Assembly: GCF_017876675.1 (NCBI RefSeq)
Contig: NZ_JAGIOI010000001.1
Location: 4,092,001-4,156,000 of the forward strand
DNA length: 64,000 nt
Direction of reading: 5' to 3'
Origin: Arthrobacter stackebrandtii
Lineage (GTDB): Bacteria > Actinomycetota > Actinomycetes > Actinomycetales > Micrococcaceae
Within the stretch, counting starts at the first letter, position 1. Each line of letters opens with the position of its first letter. This document shows positions 48,134 to 57,483 of the stretch, piece by piece. Under the pieces are notes generated by a model. The model searched no databases and was not told where the DNA came from. It was given only the letters and a program-made list of their open reading frames with translations. The translations under genes and the position numbers were made by a program.

Positions 48134-49000
48134 TCACCGACCCGGCAGTCGATCGCCCACAGTCCCGTGGGTCACCGCCATGGGGCAGGCGATTCGCGCG
48201 AGCACCAGTGAGCCAATGGCCCCGGGGCTCATGTGCTTCACGCCTTCGTGGCCGCGGCTGCCGACTACAAGAAGTACGGCTCCTTCCGCTGCGGCGGCAA
48301 GTGCCTCGGCGGCAGGGTTGCGCGTGTCCAGCACGCAACGGACAGCCAGGCGCGGGTGCCTGGCAGAGACAACCTTGGCTGCCGCGGCCAGAATCATTTC
48401 ACCTTCTCCTGCTGCTGCCTCCCCGGTCCGGTCCTTCTGTTTCCCCCGAGGCGCAGCCGCAGCACCGCAAGCGGAATGCACGATGGTGAGCGGCTGCTTC
48501 AAGACCTCTGCCTCCCCGGCAGCAACGCGCACGGCGCGATCCGATTCGGGATCGCCGTCGACACCCACAACCACGCCTCTTCCGGGTGCGGTGATTCGCG
48601 GAATGATGGCCACTGTGCAGCGGCTGCGGATCACGAGGGGCAGGACAACTGCGCCAAAGCCTTCCCCGTGGGTGTCGCCAGGTTTGTCCCGGCCCACCAC
48701 CATGGCCGCACCGGAGGAGAGCCCATCAAGCACCTCGGCCACTTCACCCTGCCTCACGGTCACGTGAATGGTCTCCAAGGGAAGAGAGCCCGAAATCCTT
48801 TCCCGTTCAGCGTCCAGCCCACGGGCTGCCGTATCAAGCGCCGTCTCGGCCAGTCTGGGCATTCCAGGACCCCAGGCATCCGGCAGGATACGCACTAGGT
48901 TCACGTCGCAGCCCAACCGTTGGGCGCGGCTGGCCGCCCAATCCACCGCGGCAGACGATGCCGGTGAGCCGTCAAATCCCACCACGATGGTGCTGGGCAT
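48134..49000 (-). CDS. Tandem-domain universal stress protein
   Basis: 288 residues with two USP folds. The first (1-140) begins IVVGFDGSPASSAAVDWA but its ATP loop is altered (VVGRDKPGDTHGEGFGAVVLPLVIRSRCTVAII). The second (about 143-288) begins GVVVGVDGDPESDRAVRVA and keeps VVGSRGHEGVKHMSPGAIGSLVLARIACPMAVT. The build resembles Rv2623 of the mycobacterial DosR regulon. A hairpin and AAGGGAGGG stand directly upstream. It follows the ATPase gene after 134 bases. Confidence 0.88.
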   Translation of the reverse strand: MPSTIVVGFDGSPASSAAVDWAASRAQRLGCDVNLVRILPDAWGPGMPRLAETALDTAARGLDAERERISGSLPLETIHVTVRQGEVAEVLDGLSSGAAMVVGRDKPGDTHGEGFGAVVLPLVIRSRCTVAIIPRITAPGRGVVVGVDGDPESDRAVRVAAGEAEVLKQPLTIVHSACGAAAAPRGKQKDRTGEAAAGEGEMILAAAAKVVSARHPRLAVRCVLDTRNPAAEALAAAAEGAVLLVVGSRGHEGVKHMSPGAIGSLVLARIACPMAVTHGTVGDRLPGR

Positions 49001-49013
49001 GTTCCCTCCCTTT

Positions 49014-49037
49014 CAGCACGGGAAGGACCCCGTGCTG
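49014..49037 (-). terminator. Hairpin between the ATPase and tandem USP genes
   Basis: CAGCACGGG (49014-49022) pairs with CCCGTGCTG (49029-49037) around AAGGAC. It sits downstream of the ATPase stop and directly before the ribosome site of the tandem USP gene, so it may end the first transcript or control the second. Confidence 0.5.
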
Positions 49038-49134
49038 GTCTCTGATAATTATGTATTGAATTTCCGGGATTGAAGTTATCTCCCCTCTCCGAAACATGTC
49101 CCCCTCCATCCTCGTATCTGGCTTGTGCCCGGCC

Positions 49135-51786
49135 TCAACCGGGCACCAGTGGGTGTGGAACGCTGAACCGCGCTGCCCGGCGGTGGACGCGGTGGCTGTG
49201 TCCCCGCAACCGGGCAGGGGAAGGCAGCGGGAGCTGGCGGGAAAAGAACCACTTCTTGGCTATCTCCACCAGGACGAGGTAAACAACGACCATGGCAAGC
49301 AGCGCCGCGAAGAACAACGGTGGCAACGGGTCGAATCCGAGTGCGGTGCCCACAGGCGAGAGCGGCAGCAGCACGCCCACACCGACCACCCCCAGGGACG
49401 CCCACAGCAGCCCTGCCGACGGACGGCTGCGCAGGAACGGCACCCTCCGGGTGCGGATCGCAAAGATGATCAGTGTCTGGGTGGCAATGGATTCAATGAA
49501 CCAACCGGCACGGAACTCGCCCGGCACAGCGTGAAACGCCAGCAACATCAGGGCGAAGGTGGCGAAGTCGAACAGGGAGCTGATGGGTCCGAAAACCAAC
49601 ATGAACCGCCGGATGAAAGCAATGTTCCAATGTGACGGGGCGAGGAGCTGCTCCTTGTCCACCCGGTCACCCGGTATGGCCAGTTGTCCCGTGTCGTAAA
49701 GCAGGTTGTTGAGCAGGATCTGTCCCGGGAGCATGGGCAGGAAGCTCAACACCACCGACGCTGTTGCGGCGCTGAACATGTTGCCGAAATTGCTGGAGGT
49801 TCCCATGAGCACGTATTTGATCGTGTTGGCAAAGATGCGTCTGCCCTCACGCACCCCTTCAGCCAGGACTGCCAGGTCCTTGTCCATCAGGACTATGTCC
49901 GCCGCATCCTTGGCAACATCGGTGGCGCTGTCCACTGAGATGCCAACATCAGCGTGGTGCAGGGCCAGGGCGTCGTTGACGCCGTCACCCAAAAATCCCA
50001 CGGACCGCCCCTGTTGTCGCAACAGGCTGATGACGCGTGCCTTCTGCTCCGGAGATACGCGGGCAAAGATTCCGGTCTCCCCCAGCGCCGCTGTGAGTTC
50101 GACATCCGAGAACCCATCAATTTGTGCGCCTGTCAGCGTCCTTCCGGACTTCAAGCCCAGGTCTGTGCACACCTTTTCGGCCACGCGGGCGTTGTCTCCG
50201 GTGGCAATCTTGACGGTGATGCCGAGATCGAACAGGTCCAGCAGGGCGTCCTTTGCATTGGCCTTGGGCTTGTCCAGGAAGACCAGGAATCCAGCCAGTT
50301 CCAGGCCGCGCTCATCCGCCGCATCTAAGGATTCCCTGCCCACAGCGGTACGTGAGGCTACAGCAACGACCCGGGATCCGGCGTCGTACTCATGGTCGAG
50401 CAGGGCCTGCGCTGCCTTCGGGACTTCGCGGCAAAGTGGCAGGACATCCTCCGGCGAACCCTTGGTGACAAGGACCCGGTTGCCGTCCGCGCCGGTCACG
50501 AGCGCAGTGGTTCGACGGCGGCGGTGGTCGAAGGGGACGATGTCCAGCCTGTGGTGGTCTGCCGGGTTGAAATGGAGGGCCTGCGGGGCTTCCCAGAGCG
50601 CCGCGTCAAGAGGATTCTGTGCCGCGGACGTGACAACCCCCTGGGAATAGTCGGCTTCGGTGGACACCAGCCCCAGCGTAAAGAGGGCTGCCTCCGTGAT
50701 TTCCGGGCGGATAGGAAGTGCAGCGGTGAAGCTGATGTGCCCCTGCGTGAGTGTGCCCGTCTTGTCCGTGACGAGCACGTCCATGTCGCCGAGATCCTCA
50801 ATGCAGACCAGACGCTTTACGAGCACCTGGCGGCGGGCCAGCATGCGGGTTCCGGCGGCAAGGCAGGTACTGACGACGGCCGGCAGCAGCTGCGGCGTGA
50901 TGCCGACGGCGATGGCCAAAGAAAACAGCAGGGAATCGAACAGGGGGCGCCCAAGAAGGAGATTGGCAACAAAAATGAGTGTGGTCAGGACCACGGCCAC
51001 CTGCAGCAGCAGGAACGAGAATCGTTTCAGGCCCACTTGGAATTCCGTCTGGGGCTGCTGCTCTCCCAGCCCCAATGCTATGCGGCCAAACTCGGCCCTG
51101 CCGCCCGTGGCAACCACAACTCCGGTGCAGCTCCCCGTCTGAACAATGGTTCCCATGAAGACGCAGCAGGACAGGTCGCCCAAGGCTGCATCCCCCGTGA
51201 CGGGAACAGGCAGCTTGTCCACGGGCAGTGACTCGCCCGTGAGGATGCTCTCGTCACACTGCAGACCCTCGCTGTCCAACAATCGGATGTCAGCCGGGAT
51301 GACTGAGCCCAGACCCAGCCGGACGACGTCGCCGGGCACCAGATCCACTACGCCGATTTGGCACTCCGTGCCGTCCCGAAGGACAACCACAGTGTGCGTG
51401 ACGCGGGAGTGAAGTGCTTCGGCGGCACGTTCGGCCCGGAATTCGTTGCTGAATCCCAGCCCGACGCTGGCAAGCAAGATGACTCCGATAACTGTCGAAT
51501 TCGTCGCATCCCCCAAAAACAAGGACACACCGGCAGTGACAACCAGGAGAATCAAGATGGGGCTGCGCAGTTGGCGCCACAGCACCGGCCAAGGACTGGC
51601 TTCGTGCGTTCTCAGCGCATTGGGGCCAACCGCCTCCAACCGCCGACGCGCCTCGGCGGTGGCAATCCCCCGGCTGGTGGACCCCAATTCCTTGAGCGAC
51701 TGCTCCGGCGTCAACCGTGCAGCTTCTTCGATGGAGAGAATCCGGGCAGTTATCCCGGCTGATTTAGGCGTCGCCAGTTGGCTCAT
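49135..51786 (-). CDS. mgtA: MgtA-type (P3B) magnesium-translocating P-type ATPase
   Basis: 883 residues. Actuator loop SILTGESLPVDKLPV, P-type phosphorylation site VLVTDKTGTLTQG, VTKGSPEDVLPLC in the nucleotide domain, ATGDNARVAEKV, and FLGDGVNDALALHHADVGISVDSATDVAKDAAD. The helix 4 sequence LAIAVGITPQLLPAVVSTCLAAG (not PEGL) and GQILLNNLLYDTGQLAIPGD mark the MgtA/MgtB Mg2+ importers rather than Ca2+ pumps. About ten helices. It overlaps the preceding USP gene by 23 bases, recalling the USP-ATPase pair Rv1996-ctpF of the mycobacterial DosR regulon, although CtpF belongs to another ATPase class. Confidence 0.9.
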   Translation of the reverse strand: MSQLATPKSAGITARILSIEEAARLTPEQSLKELGSTSRGIATAEARRRLEAVGPNALRTHEASPWPVLWRQLRSPILILLVVTAGVSLFLGDATNSTVIGVILLASVGLGFSNEFRAERAAEALHSRVTHTVVVLRDGTECQIGVVDLVPGDVVRLGLGSVIPADIRLLDSEGLQCDESILTGESLPVDKLPVPVTGDAALGDLSCCVFMGTIVQTGSCTGVVVATGGRAEFGRIALGLGEQQPQTEFQVGLKRFSFLLLQVAVVLTTLIFVANLLLGRPLFDSLLFSLAIAVGITPQLLPAVVSTCLAAGTRMLARRQVLVKRLVCIEDLGDMDVLVTDKTGTLTQGHISFTAALPIRPEITEAALFTLGLVSTEADYSQGVVTSAAQNPLDAALWEAPQALHFNPADHHRLDIVPFDHRRRRTTALVTGADGNRVLVTKGSPEDVLPLCREVPKAAQALLDHEYDAGSRVVAVASRTAVGRESLDAADERGLELAGFLVFLDKPKANAKDALLDLFDLGITVKIATGDNARVAEKVCTDLGLKSGRTLTGAQIDGFSDVELTAALGETGIFARVSPEQKARVISLLRQQGRSVGFLGDGVNDALALHHADVGISVDSATDVAKDAADIVLMDKDLAVLAEGVREGRRIFANTIKYVLMGTSSNFGNMFSAATASVVLSFLPMLPGQILLNNLLYDTGQLAIPGDRVDKEQLLAPSHWNIAFIRRFMLVFGPISSLFDFATFALMLLAFHAVPGEFRAGWFIESIATQTLIIFAIRTRRVPFLRSRPSAGLLWASLGVVGVGVLLPLSPVGTALGFDPLPPLFFAALLAMVVVYLVLVEIAKKWFFSRQLPLPSPARLRGHSHRVHRRAARFSVPHPLVPG

Positions 51787-52279
51787 CGACGTCCTGCCCC
51801 TGCGATCGCTGCACCGCCATCGCCTGGGCAGGGCCCGGCGCCTGAGCAGCATGGACGACAAGGACCGGGCACTGGGCATGGGCAGCACAAGCTGAACTGA
51901 CCGAACCCAACAGCAGGCCGGCAAACCCCCCGTGGCCGCGTGAACCGAGAATGAGCATTTGTGCGGACTGTGCCAGGTTGAGCAGTATCTGGACCGGCCG
52001 CCCGCGACGGACCTCAGCAACCATGCCCTCGGGGCGATCTGCGCCGAAAGCCTCATCAAGCGCCTGATCCAGCAACTGTTGCGCCTCTGATTCGCCGTCC
52101 CAATCGGAAACGGGATATGGCCCGTACACGGTTTCGAGATGCCACGCGGAAATGGCCAAGATGGTGCAGCCAAGGGCAGCAGCGAGAGTCTGCGCCCACT
52201 GCAACGCCAAGATCGATTCCGGCGAACCGTCCACACCGACGACAACGGCTGCCGCCTTGCGAGGTGTCTCATCGGCCAT
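51764..52279 (-). CDS. Universal stress protein (single domain)
   Basis: 171 residues. VVVGVDGSPESILALQWAQTLA and LILGSRGHGGFAGLLLGSVSSACAAHAQCPVLVV are complete. A 25-residue polar tail overlaps the ATPase start. ATG 52279 has AAGGGA directly upstream. A DosR-box-like site lies about 125 bases upstream, so this gene probably leads the USP-ATPase operon. Confidence 0.9.
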   Translation of the reverse strand: MADETPRKAAAVVVGVDGSPESILALQWAQTLAAALGCTILAISAWHLETVYGPYPVSDWDGESEAQQLLDQALDEAFGADRPEGMVAEVRRGRPVQILLNLAQSAQMLILGSRGHGGFAGLLLGSVSSACAAHAQCPVLVVHAAQAPGPAQAMAVQRSQGQDVDEPTGDA

Positions 52280-52374
52280 GTCCCTTACCAACTTTCAGTC
52301 GCCTGCTCCGGGTCCGGGCCCATGGGGCGTTTGCCGCCGATTTCCCTGCACGGCCCGGCCATCATTCCGCTTCC

Positions 52375-52419
52375 ATGCTTGCCGCTGCCGACGGCGCTGC
52401 ACAGGGTACAAGGTCCCTA
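52375..52419 (-). promoter_or_regulatory. DosR-box-like site plus -10 of the USP-ATPase operon
   Basis: AGGGTACAAGGTCCCTA (52403-52419, plus-strand reading) recurs exactly at 52754-52770. On the minus strand the hexamer AAGCAT (52380-52375) follows 21 nt after the box end. Confidence 0.5.
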
Positions 52420-52450
52420 ACGTCCGGCCGGCCAGGGCTGGCGGGCCGGC

Positions 52451-52666
52451 TCAGCTGATGTGTTGCATGGCACCCCAGCGCTTGGGTGGCGGGTAGACGA
52501 ATCTGGCGATGGTCGTCGAGACCCAGCCGATGCAGAATCTTCCGAAGACCAGCAGGAACACCCGCCCGGTTGCCGGGCCGCGGCTTGCAAAGATGATCAG
52601 CAGGGCTATCGCCCAAACAACGCCCAGTCCGGCACTGTAAATCCAGTAGTTTCGCAATCGCAGCAT
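52451..52666 (-). CDS. Small two-helix membrane protein
   Basis: 71 residues: MLRLRNYWIYSAGLGVVWAIALLIIFASR, then VFLLVFGRFCIGWVSTTIARFVYPPPKRWG. Two transmembrane helices. GGGAG six bases before ATG 52666 supports the start; the frame is open further upstream but crosses the divergent promoter region. It lies between two identical 17-base box sequences. Function unknown. Confidence 0.65.
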   Translation of the reverse strand: MLRLRNYWIYSAGLGVVWAIALLIIFASRGPATGRVFLLVFGRFCIGWVSTTIARFVYPPPKRWGAMQHIS

Positions 52667-52753
52667 CTGTTGCTCCCATGTTCCCTCGCGCAGCAAATTC
52701 GGCAGACTCCACTCAGCCTGTAGCGCCCGGCAGGAGTCACCACGGTGCGGTGT

Positions 52754-52797
52754 AGGGTACAAGGTCCCTACTGCCGCATCCGGCCGGGTGCAAGGCT
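52754..52797 (+). promoter_or_regulatory. DosR-box-like site plus -10 upstream of phosphoketolase
   Basis: AGGGTACAAGGTCCCTA (52754-52770), 21 nt, then AAGGCT (52792-52797), 61 bases before the xfp ATG. Identical to the box before the USP-ATPase operon. It could also serve the divergent small membrane protein gene. Confidence 0.5.
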
Positions 52798-52858
52798 GGT
52801 AGACAAACGGGCGGCGTTGTGTCACTTTGATCCGCGAACCCGCAGGCGACTCGTAGAC

Positions 52859-55315
52859 ATGGAGCACATCTTGGCCAGTCAACAGTTTCACGGCACCACA
52901 CCCCCGCCACAAGAGGCCTGGCAAACTGACACGGCACTAGGGCACGAGGAACTGGGACTCCTCAACCGGTATTGGAATGCCGCCAACTACCTTACGGTGG
53001 CGCAGATATATCTTCAGGAGAATGTCCTCCTGCATGAACCACTGAGGCCCGGCCACATCAAGCCGCGCTTGCTGGGGCACTGGGGCACCAGCCCGGGCCT
53101 GTCGCTCATCTATGTTCATTTGAACCGGCTGATCCGCAGGACAGCTGCCAAGGTGCTTTTTGTTGCCGGCCCTGGCCACGGCGGCCCGGCAGTTGTTGCC
53201 AACCTGTATCTTGAGGGCAGTTACTCCGAAATCTACCCGGCCGTCAGCCAGGATGCGGCGGGCCTGCGCAGGTTGGTCCGGCAGTTCTCCACACCGGGAG
53301 GCATTCCAAGCCATGTTGGTCCGGCTACGCCAGGTTCCATCCATGAAGGCGGTGAACTGGGATATTCCCTGGCCCACGCCACCGGCACCGTCATGGACAA
53401 CCCGGACCTGCTGGTGGCTTGCGTGGTTGGAGACGGCGAGGCTGAAACGGGGCCCTTGGCGGCTTCCTGGAAGGCTCCGGCATTCCTGAATCCCGCCCGG
53501 GACGGGGCCGTGCTGCCCATCCTCCACCTCAATGGCTACAAGATCTCCGGCCCCACCGTGCTGGGCCGCCAATCGGATGAACAAGTCTCGGCATTGCTGG
53601 CGGCCCATGGCTGGGATCCAGTTGTCGTCTCCGGCGCCGATCCCGCCGCGGTGCACCGCCAGCTGGCAATGGCATTGGATTATGCATTTGCCCGAATCCG
53701 GCGGTTCCAGGACAGTGCCCGCAACCACGGCGCATCGGAGCCGGCCCGGTGGCCGGCGATCATTCTGCGCACCCCCAAGGGCTGGACCGGGCCGGGCATC
53801 GTTGATGGAATTCATGTGGAAGGAACCTTTCGCTCCCATCAGGTCCCACTGTCAGGAGTGCGGGAAAACCCCGAACACCTAGCCCTGCTGGAAAGCTGGC
53901 TGCGGTCATACAAACCGGAGGCACTCTTTGACGACGACGGGCGGCTGCTGCCGGAGCTGGCTGCTTTGGCCCCGGCCGGGAGCCTGCGCATGGGGGTAGG
54001 CCCTTGGGCCCATGGTTCCACCGTGAAACCACTGCCCCTGCGGCCGCTTGAGGACTATGCCTTGGAGATTGGTGTGCCGGGGGCAACCAAGCACGAGACT
54101 ACCCGCCCGCTGGGCGAAATGCTCAGGGATATCTATCTGGACACGGCACAGGATCCGCGGTTCCGGCTCTTCAGCCCGGACGAGACCAACAGCAACCGCC
54201 TGGGAGCGGTCTTCGAAGCCACCGAACGGTGCCTTATGGAACCGGTGCTCGCCGGCGATGACCACCTGTCACCCGACGGGCGTGTGATGGAAGTCCTCTC
54301 CGAACACCTCTGCCAGGGCTGGTTGGAAGGGTACGTCCTGACAGGCCGGCACGGTCTGTTTGCCACGTATGAGGCGTTCGCCATGGTGAGCGCATCCATG
54401 ACAGTCCAACACGCCAAATGGTTGCAGCATGCTCGCGAACTTCCGTGGCGGAACCCTGTGCCAAGCCTGAATATCCTGCTTACCTCAACATGCTGGCGCA
54501 ATGACCACAACGGTTTCAGCCATCAGGGGCCGGGCCTGATCGACACTGTGCTGTCCCTGTCCGGATCGGTCATCCGCGTCTACCTCCCGCCAGACTCCAA
54601 CACATTGCTGGCCACGGCCGAGCATGTCCTGCAAAGCAAGGACTACGTGAATCTGGTGGTCGTAGACAAGCAGGAACACCCCCAGTACCTCCCCCTTGAG
54701 GAGGCACGGCGGCACGCTGCGGCCGGCGCATCCACGTGGCGGTGGGCCGGCAACGAGCAGCAGGGTTCGAGCTCCGGCCCGGACATCGTCATGGCATGTG
54801 CCGGTGACGTGCCCACGGAGGAAGCACTCGCAGCAGCCTGGCTGCTCCAGCGCCACGTTCCCGGGCTGACCGTGCGCGTTGTCAACGTCATGGACGCGTT
54901 GGTGCTGCCACCTCCGGACGTCCACCCTCACGGCCTCTCCGAAGCGGCCTTTGAGGAGCTGTTTACCCAGGACACGCACGTCATTGTGGCCTGGCACGGC
55001 TACGCCCGTACGGTCCACCAGCTCCTGCACGGCCGGCGTAATCCGGGTCGATTCCACGTCCGCGGCTACAACGAGCAAGGAACCACAACCACCCCTTTCG
55101 ACATGGTGGTACTGAACCGCATGAGCCGCTACCACCTGGCTGTGGAAGCCCTGCACCGGGCAGGCGGCCAGCATCAGGGCGCCCAGGAACTGGCCACATA
55201 TTGCCAGGAGATGCTCACCAAACACGAAGAGTACGTCCTGGCCCACCTGGAAGACCTCCCGGAAATACGCGACTGGGTTTGGTCTCCCCCACAGCAACAA
55301 AGGACAGACGGATGA
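52859..55315 (+). CDS. xfp: Phosphoketolase (D-xylulose 5-phosphate/D-fructose 6-phosphate)
   Basis: 818 residues, usual length. GHWGTSPGLSLIYVHLNRLI, GPGHGGPAVVANLYLEGSYSEIYP, SHVGPATPGSIHEGGELGYSL, the TPP/Mg site VVGDGEAETGPLAASWKAPAFLN and LHLNGYKISGPTVL, HQGPGLIDTVL and a C-terminal GYNEQGTTTTPFDMVVLN. The enzyme splits xylulose 5-phosphate (or fructose 6-phosphate) with phosphate into acetyl phosphate plus glyceraldehyde 3-phosphate (or erythrose 4-phosphate), giving ATP through acetate kinase without oxygen. Together with the box upstream this suggests a fermentative energy route under hypoxia. It is followed with a 4-base overlap by a decayed USP gene. Confidence 0.95.
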   Translation: MEHILASQQFHGTTPPPQEAWQTDTALGHEELGLLNRYWNAANYLTVAQIYLQENVLLHEPLRPGHIKPRLLGHWGTSPGLSLIYVHLNRLIRRTAAKVLFVAGPGHGGPAVVANLYLEGSYSEIYPAVSQDAAGLRRLVRQFSTPGGIPSHVGPATPGSIHEGGELGYSLAHATGTVMDNPDLLVACVVGDGEAETGPLAASWKAPAFLNPARDGAVLPILHLNGYKISGPTVLGRQSDEQVSALLAAHGWDPVVVSGADPAAVHRQLAMALDYAFARIRRFQDSARNHGASEPARWPAIILRTPKGWTGPGIVDGIHVEGTFRSHQVPLSGVRENPEHLALLESWLRSYKPEALFDDDGRLLPELAALAPAGSLRMGVGPWAHGSTVKPLPLRPLEDYALEIGVPGATKHETTRPLGEMLRDIYLDTAQDPRFRLFSPDETNSNRLGAVFEATERCLMEPVLAGDDHLSPDGRVMEVLSEHLCQGWLEGYVLTGRHGLFATYEAFAMVSASMTVQHAKWLQHARELPWRNPVPSLNILLTSTCWRNDHNGFSHQGPGLIDTVLSLSGSVIRVYLPPDSNTLLATAEHVLQSKDYVNLVVVDKQEHPQYLPLEEARRHAAAGASTWRWAGNEQQGSSSGPDIVMACAGDVPTEEALAAAWLLQRHVPGLTVRVVNVMDALVLPPPDVHPHGLSEAAFEELFTQDTHVIVAWHGYARTVHQLLHGRRNPGRFHVRGYNEQGTTTTPFDMVVLNRMSRYHLAVEALHRAGGQHQGAQELATYCQEMLTKHEEYVLAHLEDLPEIRDWVWSPPQQQRTDG

Positions 55316-55682
55316 GCAGCGCACATCACCCATTTCCCATCATCGTGCGTGTGGACGGATCCGAATCCTCCGTCGCGGAAACCGAAATGCTCGCAAGCGG
55401 GCTGCGCACTCCCCTTCAGGCCCTGTTGTGCTGGAACTACCCACGCGCTTCATCGGTGCCCCACGGGCCGGGTTCCTTCGATTTCAGGGGTGCCGCCCAA
55501 CAGATCCTGGACACCGCAGTCGAGGACGCCTTTGGCTTGAATTGGCCAAAGAACCTCACCATCCGGCTGGAGCAGGGGCTCCCCGGGCAACCCTCATTGA
55601 AGCCAGCAAGGATGCGGCACTGCTTGTGCTGGCGTTCTGCCGGGGTTTCACGGCCTTGGAGTTTCGGGTCTTTGGGCCCTAG
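55312..55682 (+). pseudogene. Decayed universal stress protein gene
   Basis: ATG 55312 overlaps the xfp stop. The frame codes for IIVRVDGSESSVAETEMLASG, a CWNYPRA segment and QQILDTAVEDAFGLNWPKNL like the intact USPs. Near 55580 the homology jumps to another frame (ATLIEASKDAALLVLAFC), so a frameshift has occurred. The ATP loop and last strand are then lost: after LLVLAFCRGF the sequence runs into RVFGP and a stop. The remnant ends inside the DosR-box-like site of the next gene, so the region may now serve mainly as promoter DNA. Confidence 0.8.
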
Positions 55683-55709
55683 TTCCGGCAACCGGGGTTT
55701 CCATAGGAT
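55663..55709 (+). promoter_or_regulatory. DosR-box-like site plus -10 of PPOX copy 3
   Basis: TTCGGGTCTTTGGGCCCTAG (55663-55682) shows 15 of 20 matches to the mycobacterial consensus by my count. TAGGAT (55704-55709) follows 22 nt after the CCCTA, and the ATG 6 nt later. Confidence 0.6.
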
Positions 55710-55715
55710 CAAGGC

Positions 55716-56186
55716 ATGAGAGACAACGAAGTTGCACCCAAAGCAGAAGTCCTGACCACCGCACAGTGCTGGAAGCTCCTTTCAGAAACATCCGTTGGGC
55801 GGCTTGCAGTGAATGTGGACGGCCGCCCTGATGTGTTCCCGGTAAATTACAGGGTGGACGGCGAGACACTGATCTTCCGCACTGGTGGCGGCACCAAGAT
55901 CAACGCCATGAACGAGGACGCAAACGTAGCGCTGGAATCCGATGCAGTAAGCGGCGAGTTCGGTCTTGCGTGGAGTGTGGTGGTCAAGGGTCGTGCGGAG
56001 GCTGCCGCTGTGGACAACCCCGCGCTAAATTCCAAGGTTCACGGATTCTTTCCCTGGCAGGGGGTCGGCAAAGAACGCCTCATCCGCATTGTGCCCGAGA
56101 CAGTGACCGGCAGGCGCTTCACATTGGATGCGTCCATGACGTGGAATGTTCCGCTCGATGCCGCTATTCGGGCCGGGCTCGAATAG
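55716..56186 (+). CDS. Pyridoxamine 5'-phosphate oxidase-fold protein (PPOX copy 3)
   Basis: 156 residues. LTTAQCWKLLSETSVGRLAVNVDGRPDVFPVNYRVD, LIFRTGGGTKINAM, VALESDAV, AWSVVVKGRAEA and LIRIVPETVTGRRF match copy 2 closely. Flavin or F420 binding is inferred from the fold. The start lies directly behind a -10-like hexamer, with only AAGG touching the ATG, so the message may be leaderless. Confidence 0.85.
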   Translation: MRDNEVAPKAEVLTTAQCWKLLSETSVGRLAVNVDGRPDVFPVNYRVDGETLIFRTGGGTKINAMNEDANVALESDAVSGEFGLAWSVVVKGRAEAAAVDNPALNSKVHGFFPWQGVGKERLIRIVPETVTGRRFTLDASMTWNVPLDAAIRAGLE

Positions 56187-56400
56187 GCGGCCCCAACCGC
56201 AAAGCGGCACGCAGCGCAAGATGCCGCGGCTACCGCGGAGTCGTCCGCTCTGGGCCGGAAGAGTGCGGGGTCTTTGAATTCTCGCGGGTATGGCCCGCTG
56301 TCGTGTCGGTCCATGGCACATGCAGGAGGATGGTTGACGCCATGGACGGCCACGGACACGATAGCGGCGCGAAAACCCGCCATCGCAATCAAAAGGAAGT

Positions 56401-57442
56401 GTGGCTGCGCCACAGGAACATACCCCGACGCCACCTTCCACGCCGGTCATGCGCACCCTGCCAAATATCCGTCGACATCGCCGGATTCCCGGGTGGATGA
56501 TCGGGCTCGCCTCAACCCTTCTATTGGCAGGGGCAATCTGGTGGGTCATCGCGCCCCAATATGCGGGCGCGGTTAACACGCTCCAGTCCCTGGAACGTAT
56601 CTCCTTCACGCTGGTCCTCGTGGCAGGGGCCCTGGACCTGGCGTCCTTGGCCGCCTATTCGGCGCTTACGGCCTCGATACTGGGTTCGGGCCGGCCACAC
56701 TTTTTCACCATCGTGGGCATCGACCTCTCAGGGCTGGCCGTCAACCACCTTGTGCCCGGCGGCGGCGCCACTGCCACCGCCATCGAAGTGACGGTGTCAA
56801 AACTGCTGCTCGGGGTCCTTTTTTGCTTTGGGTCTGCTCCTGTCGTTGACGTTGGTTGAGGCCAGCGGGTACTACCGCACGGCAGCAATTGCTGCGCTTG
56901 CAGCCCTGTTGGCCACTGGGCTTGCCGCCTGGTTCCTGACCCAGCGCACGGGCAGGACAGTCCAGCTCGCCCGTTCATTGGCAAGACATGTTCCGCTGCT
57001 GAACGCGGACTCCGCCGAATCGTTTCTTCGCATGATGGCCCAGCAAGTGGGAATGCTGGGCAGGGATCCGCGCAGGTTGGGCATTGACGTCTTGTTTGCG
57101 GCCTTGAATTGGTTGCTGGACGCGGCTGCGCTGTGGGTGCTTTTGGCAGCGTTGGGGCACCCGCTGGGGCCTGGCCCGCTGCTTACCCTCTACTCGGTGG
57201 GGAACATTCTTGCCACGCTGCCACTAACCCCGGGTGGCCTGGGAATCGTGGAGGGTGTCATGGCCCCGGCACTGGTCGGCTTGGCGTCCCTTCCGCCATT
57301 GCAGTCTTGGCAGTCATCGGCTGGCGGCTGTTCCAGTTCTGGATGCCACTCCCCCTTGGTGCCGCGGCCTATGCATCACTTCGATTTGGGGCCATTTCGC
57401 CGGAGGTTGGTCAGTTCCCCTTGGGGATGGGCCCAACAGTGA
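56401..57442 (+). pseudogene. Decayed YbhN/AglD-type (UPF0104) membrane protein gene
   Basis: Homology to flippase-like UPF0104 proteins is spread over three frames. The first is 56401 to about 56830: IPGWMIGLASTLLLAGAIWWV, LAVNHLVPGGGATATAIEV. The second, about 56830-57300, has YYRTAAIAALAALLATGLAAW and TLPLTPGGLGIVEGVMAPALVG. The third, from about 57290, has PSAIAVLAVIGWRLFQFWMPLPLGAAAYASL. At least two frameshifts and an apparent deletion after GGGATATA interrupt it. The intact protein would have about 330 residues and seven to eight helices. A ribosome-like AAGGA precedes GTG 56401. A sequencing error could explain single-base shifts, but two events plus the deletion suggest real decay. 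Confidence 0.75.
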
Positions 57443-57483
57443 AAGACAGCGACTTCCGGGCCGCAGGCAAATGGTTCAGATGC

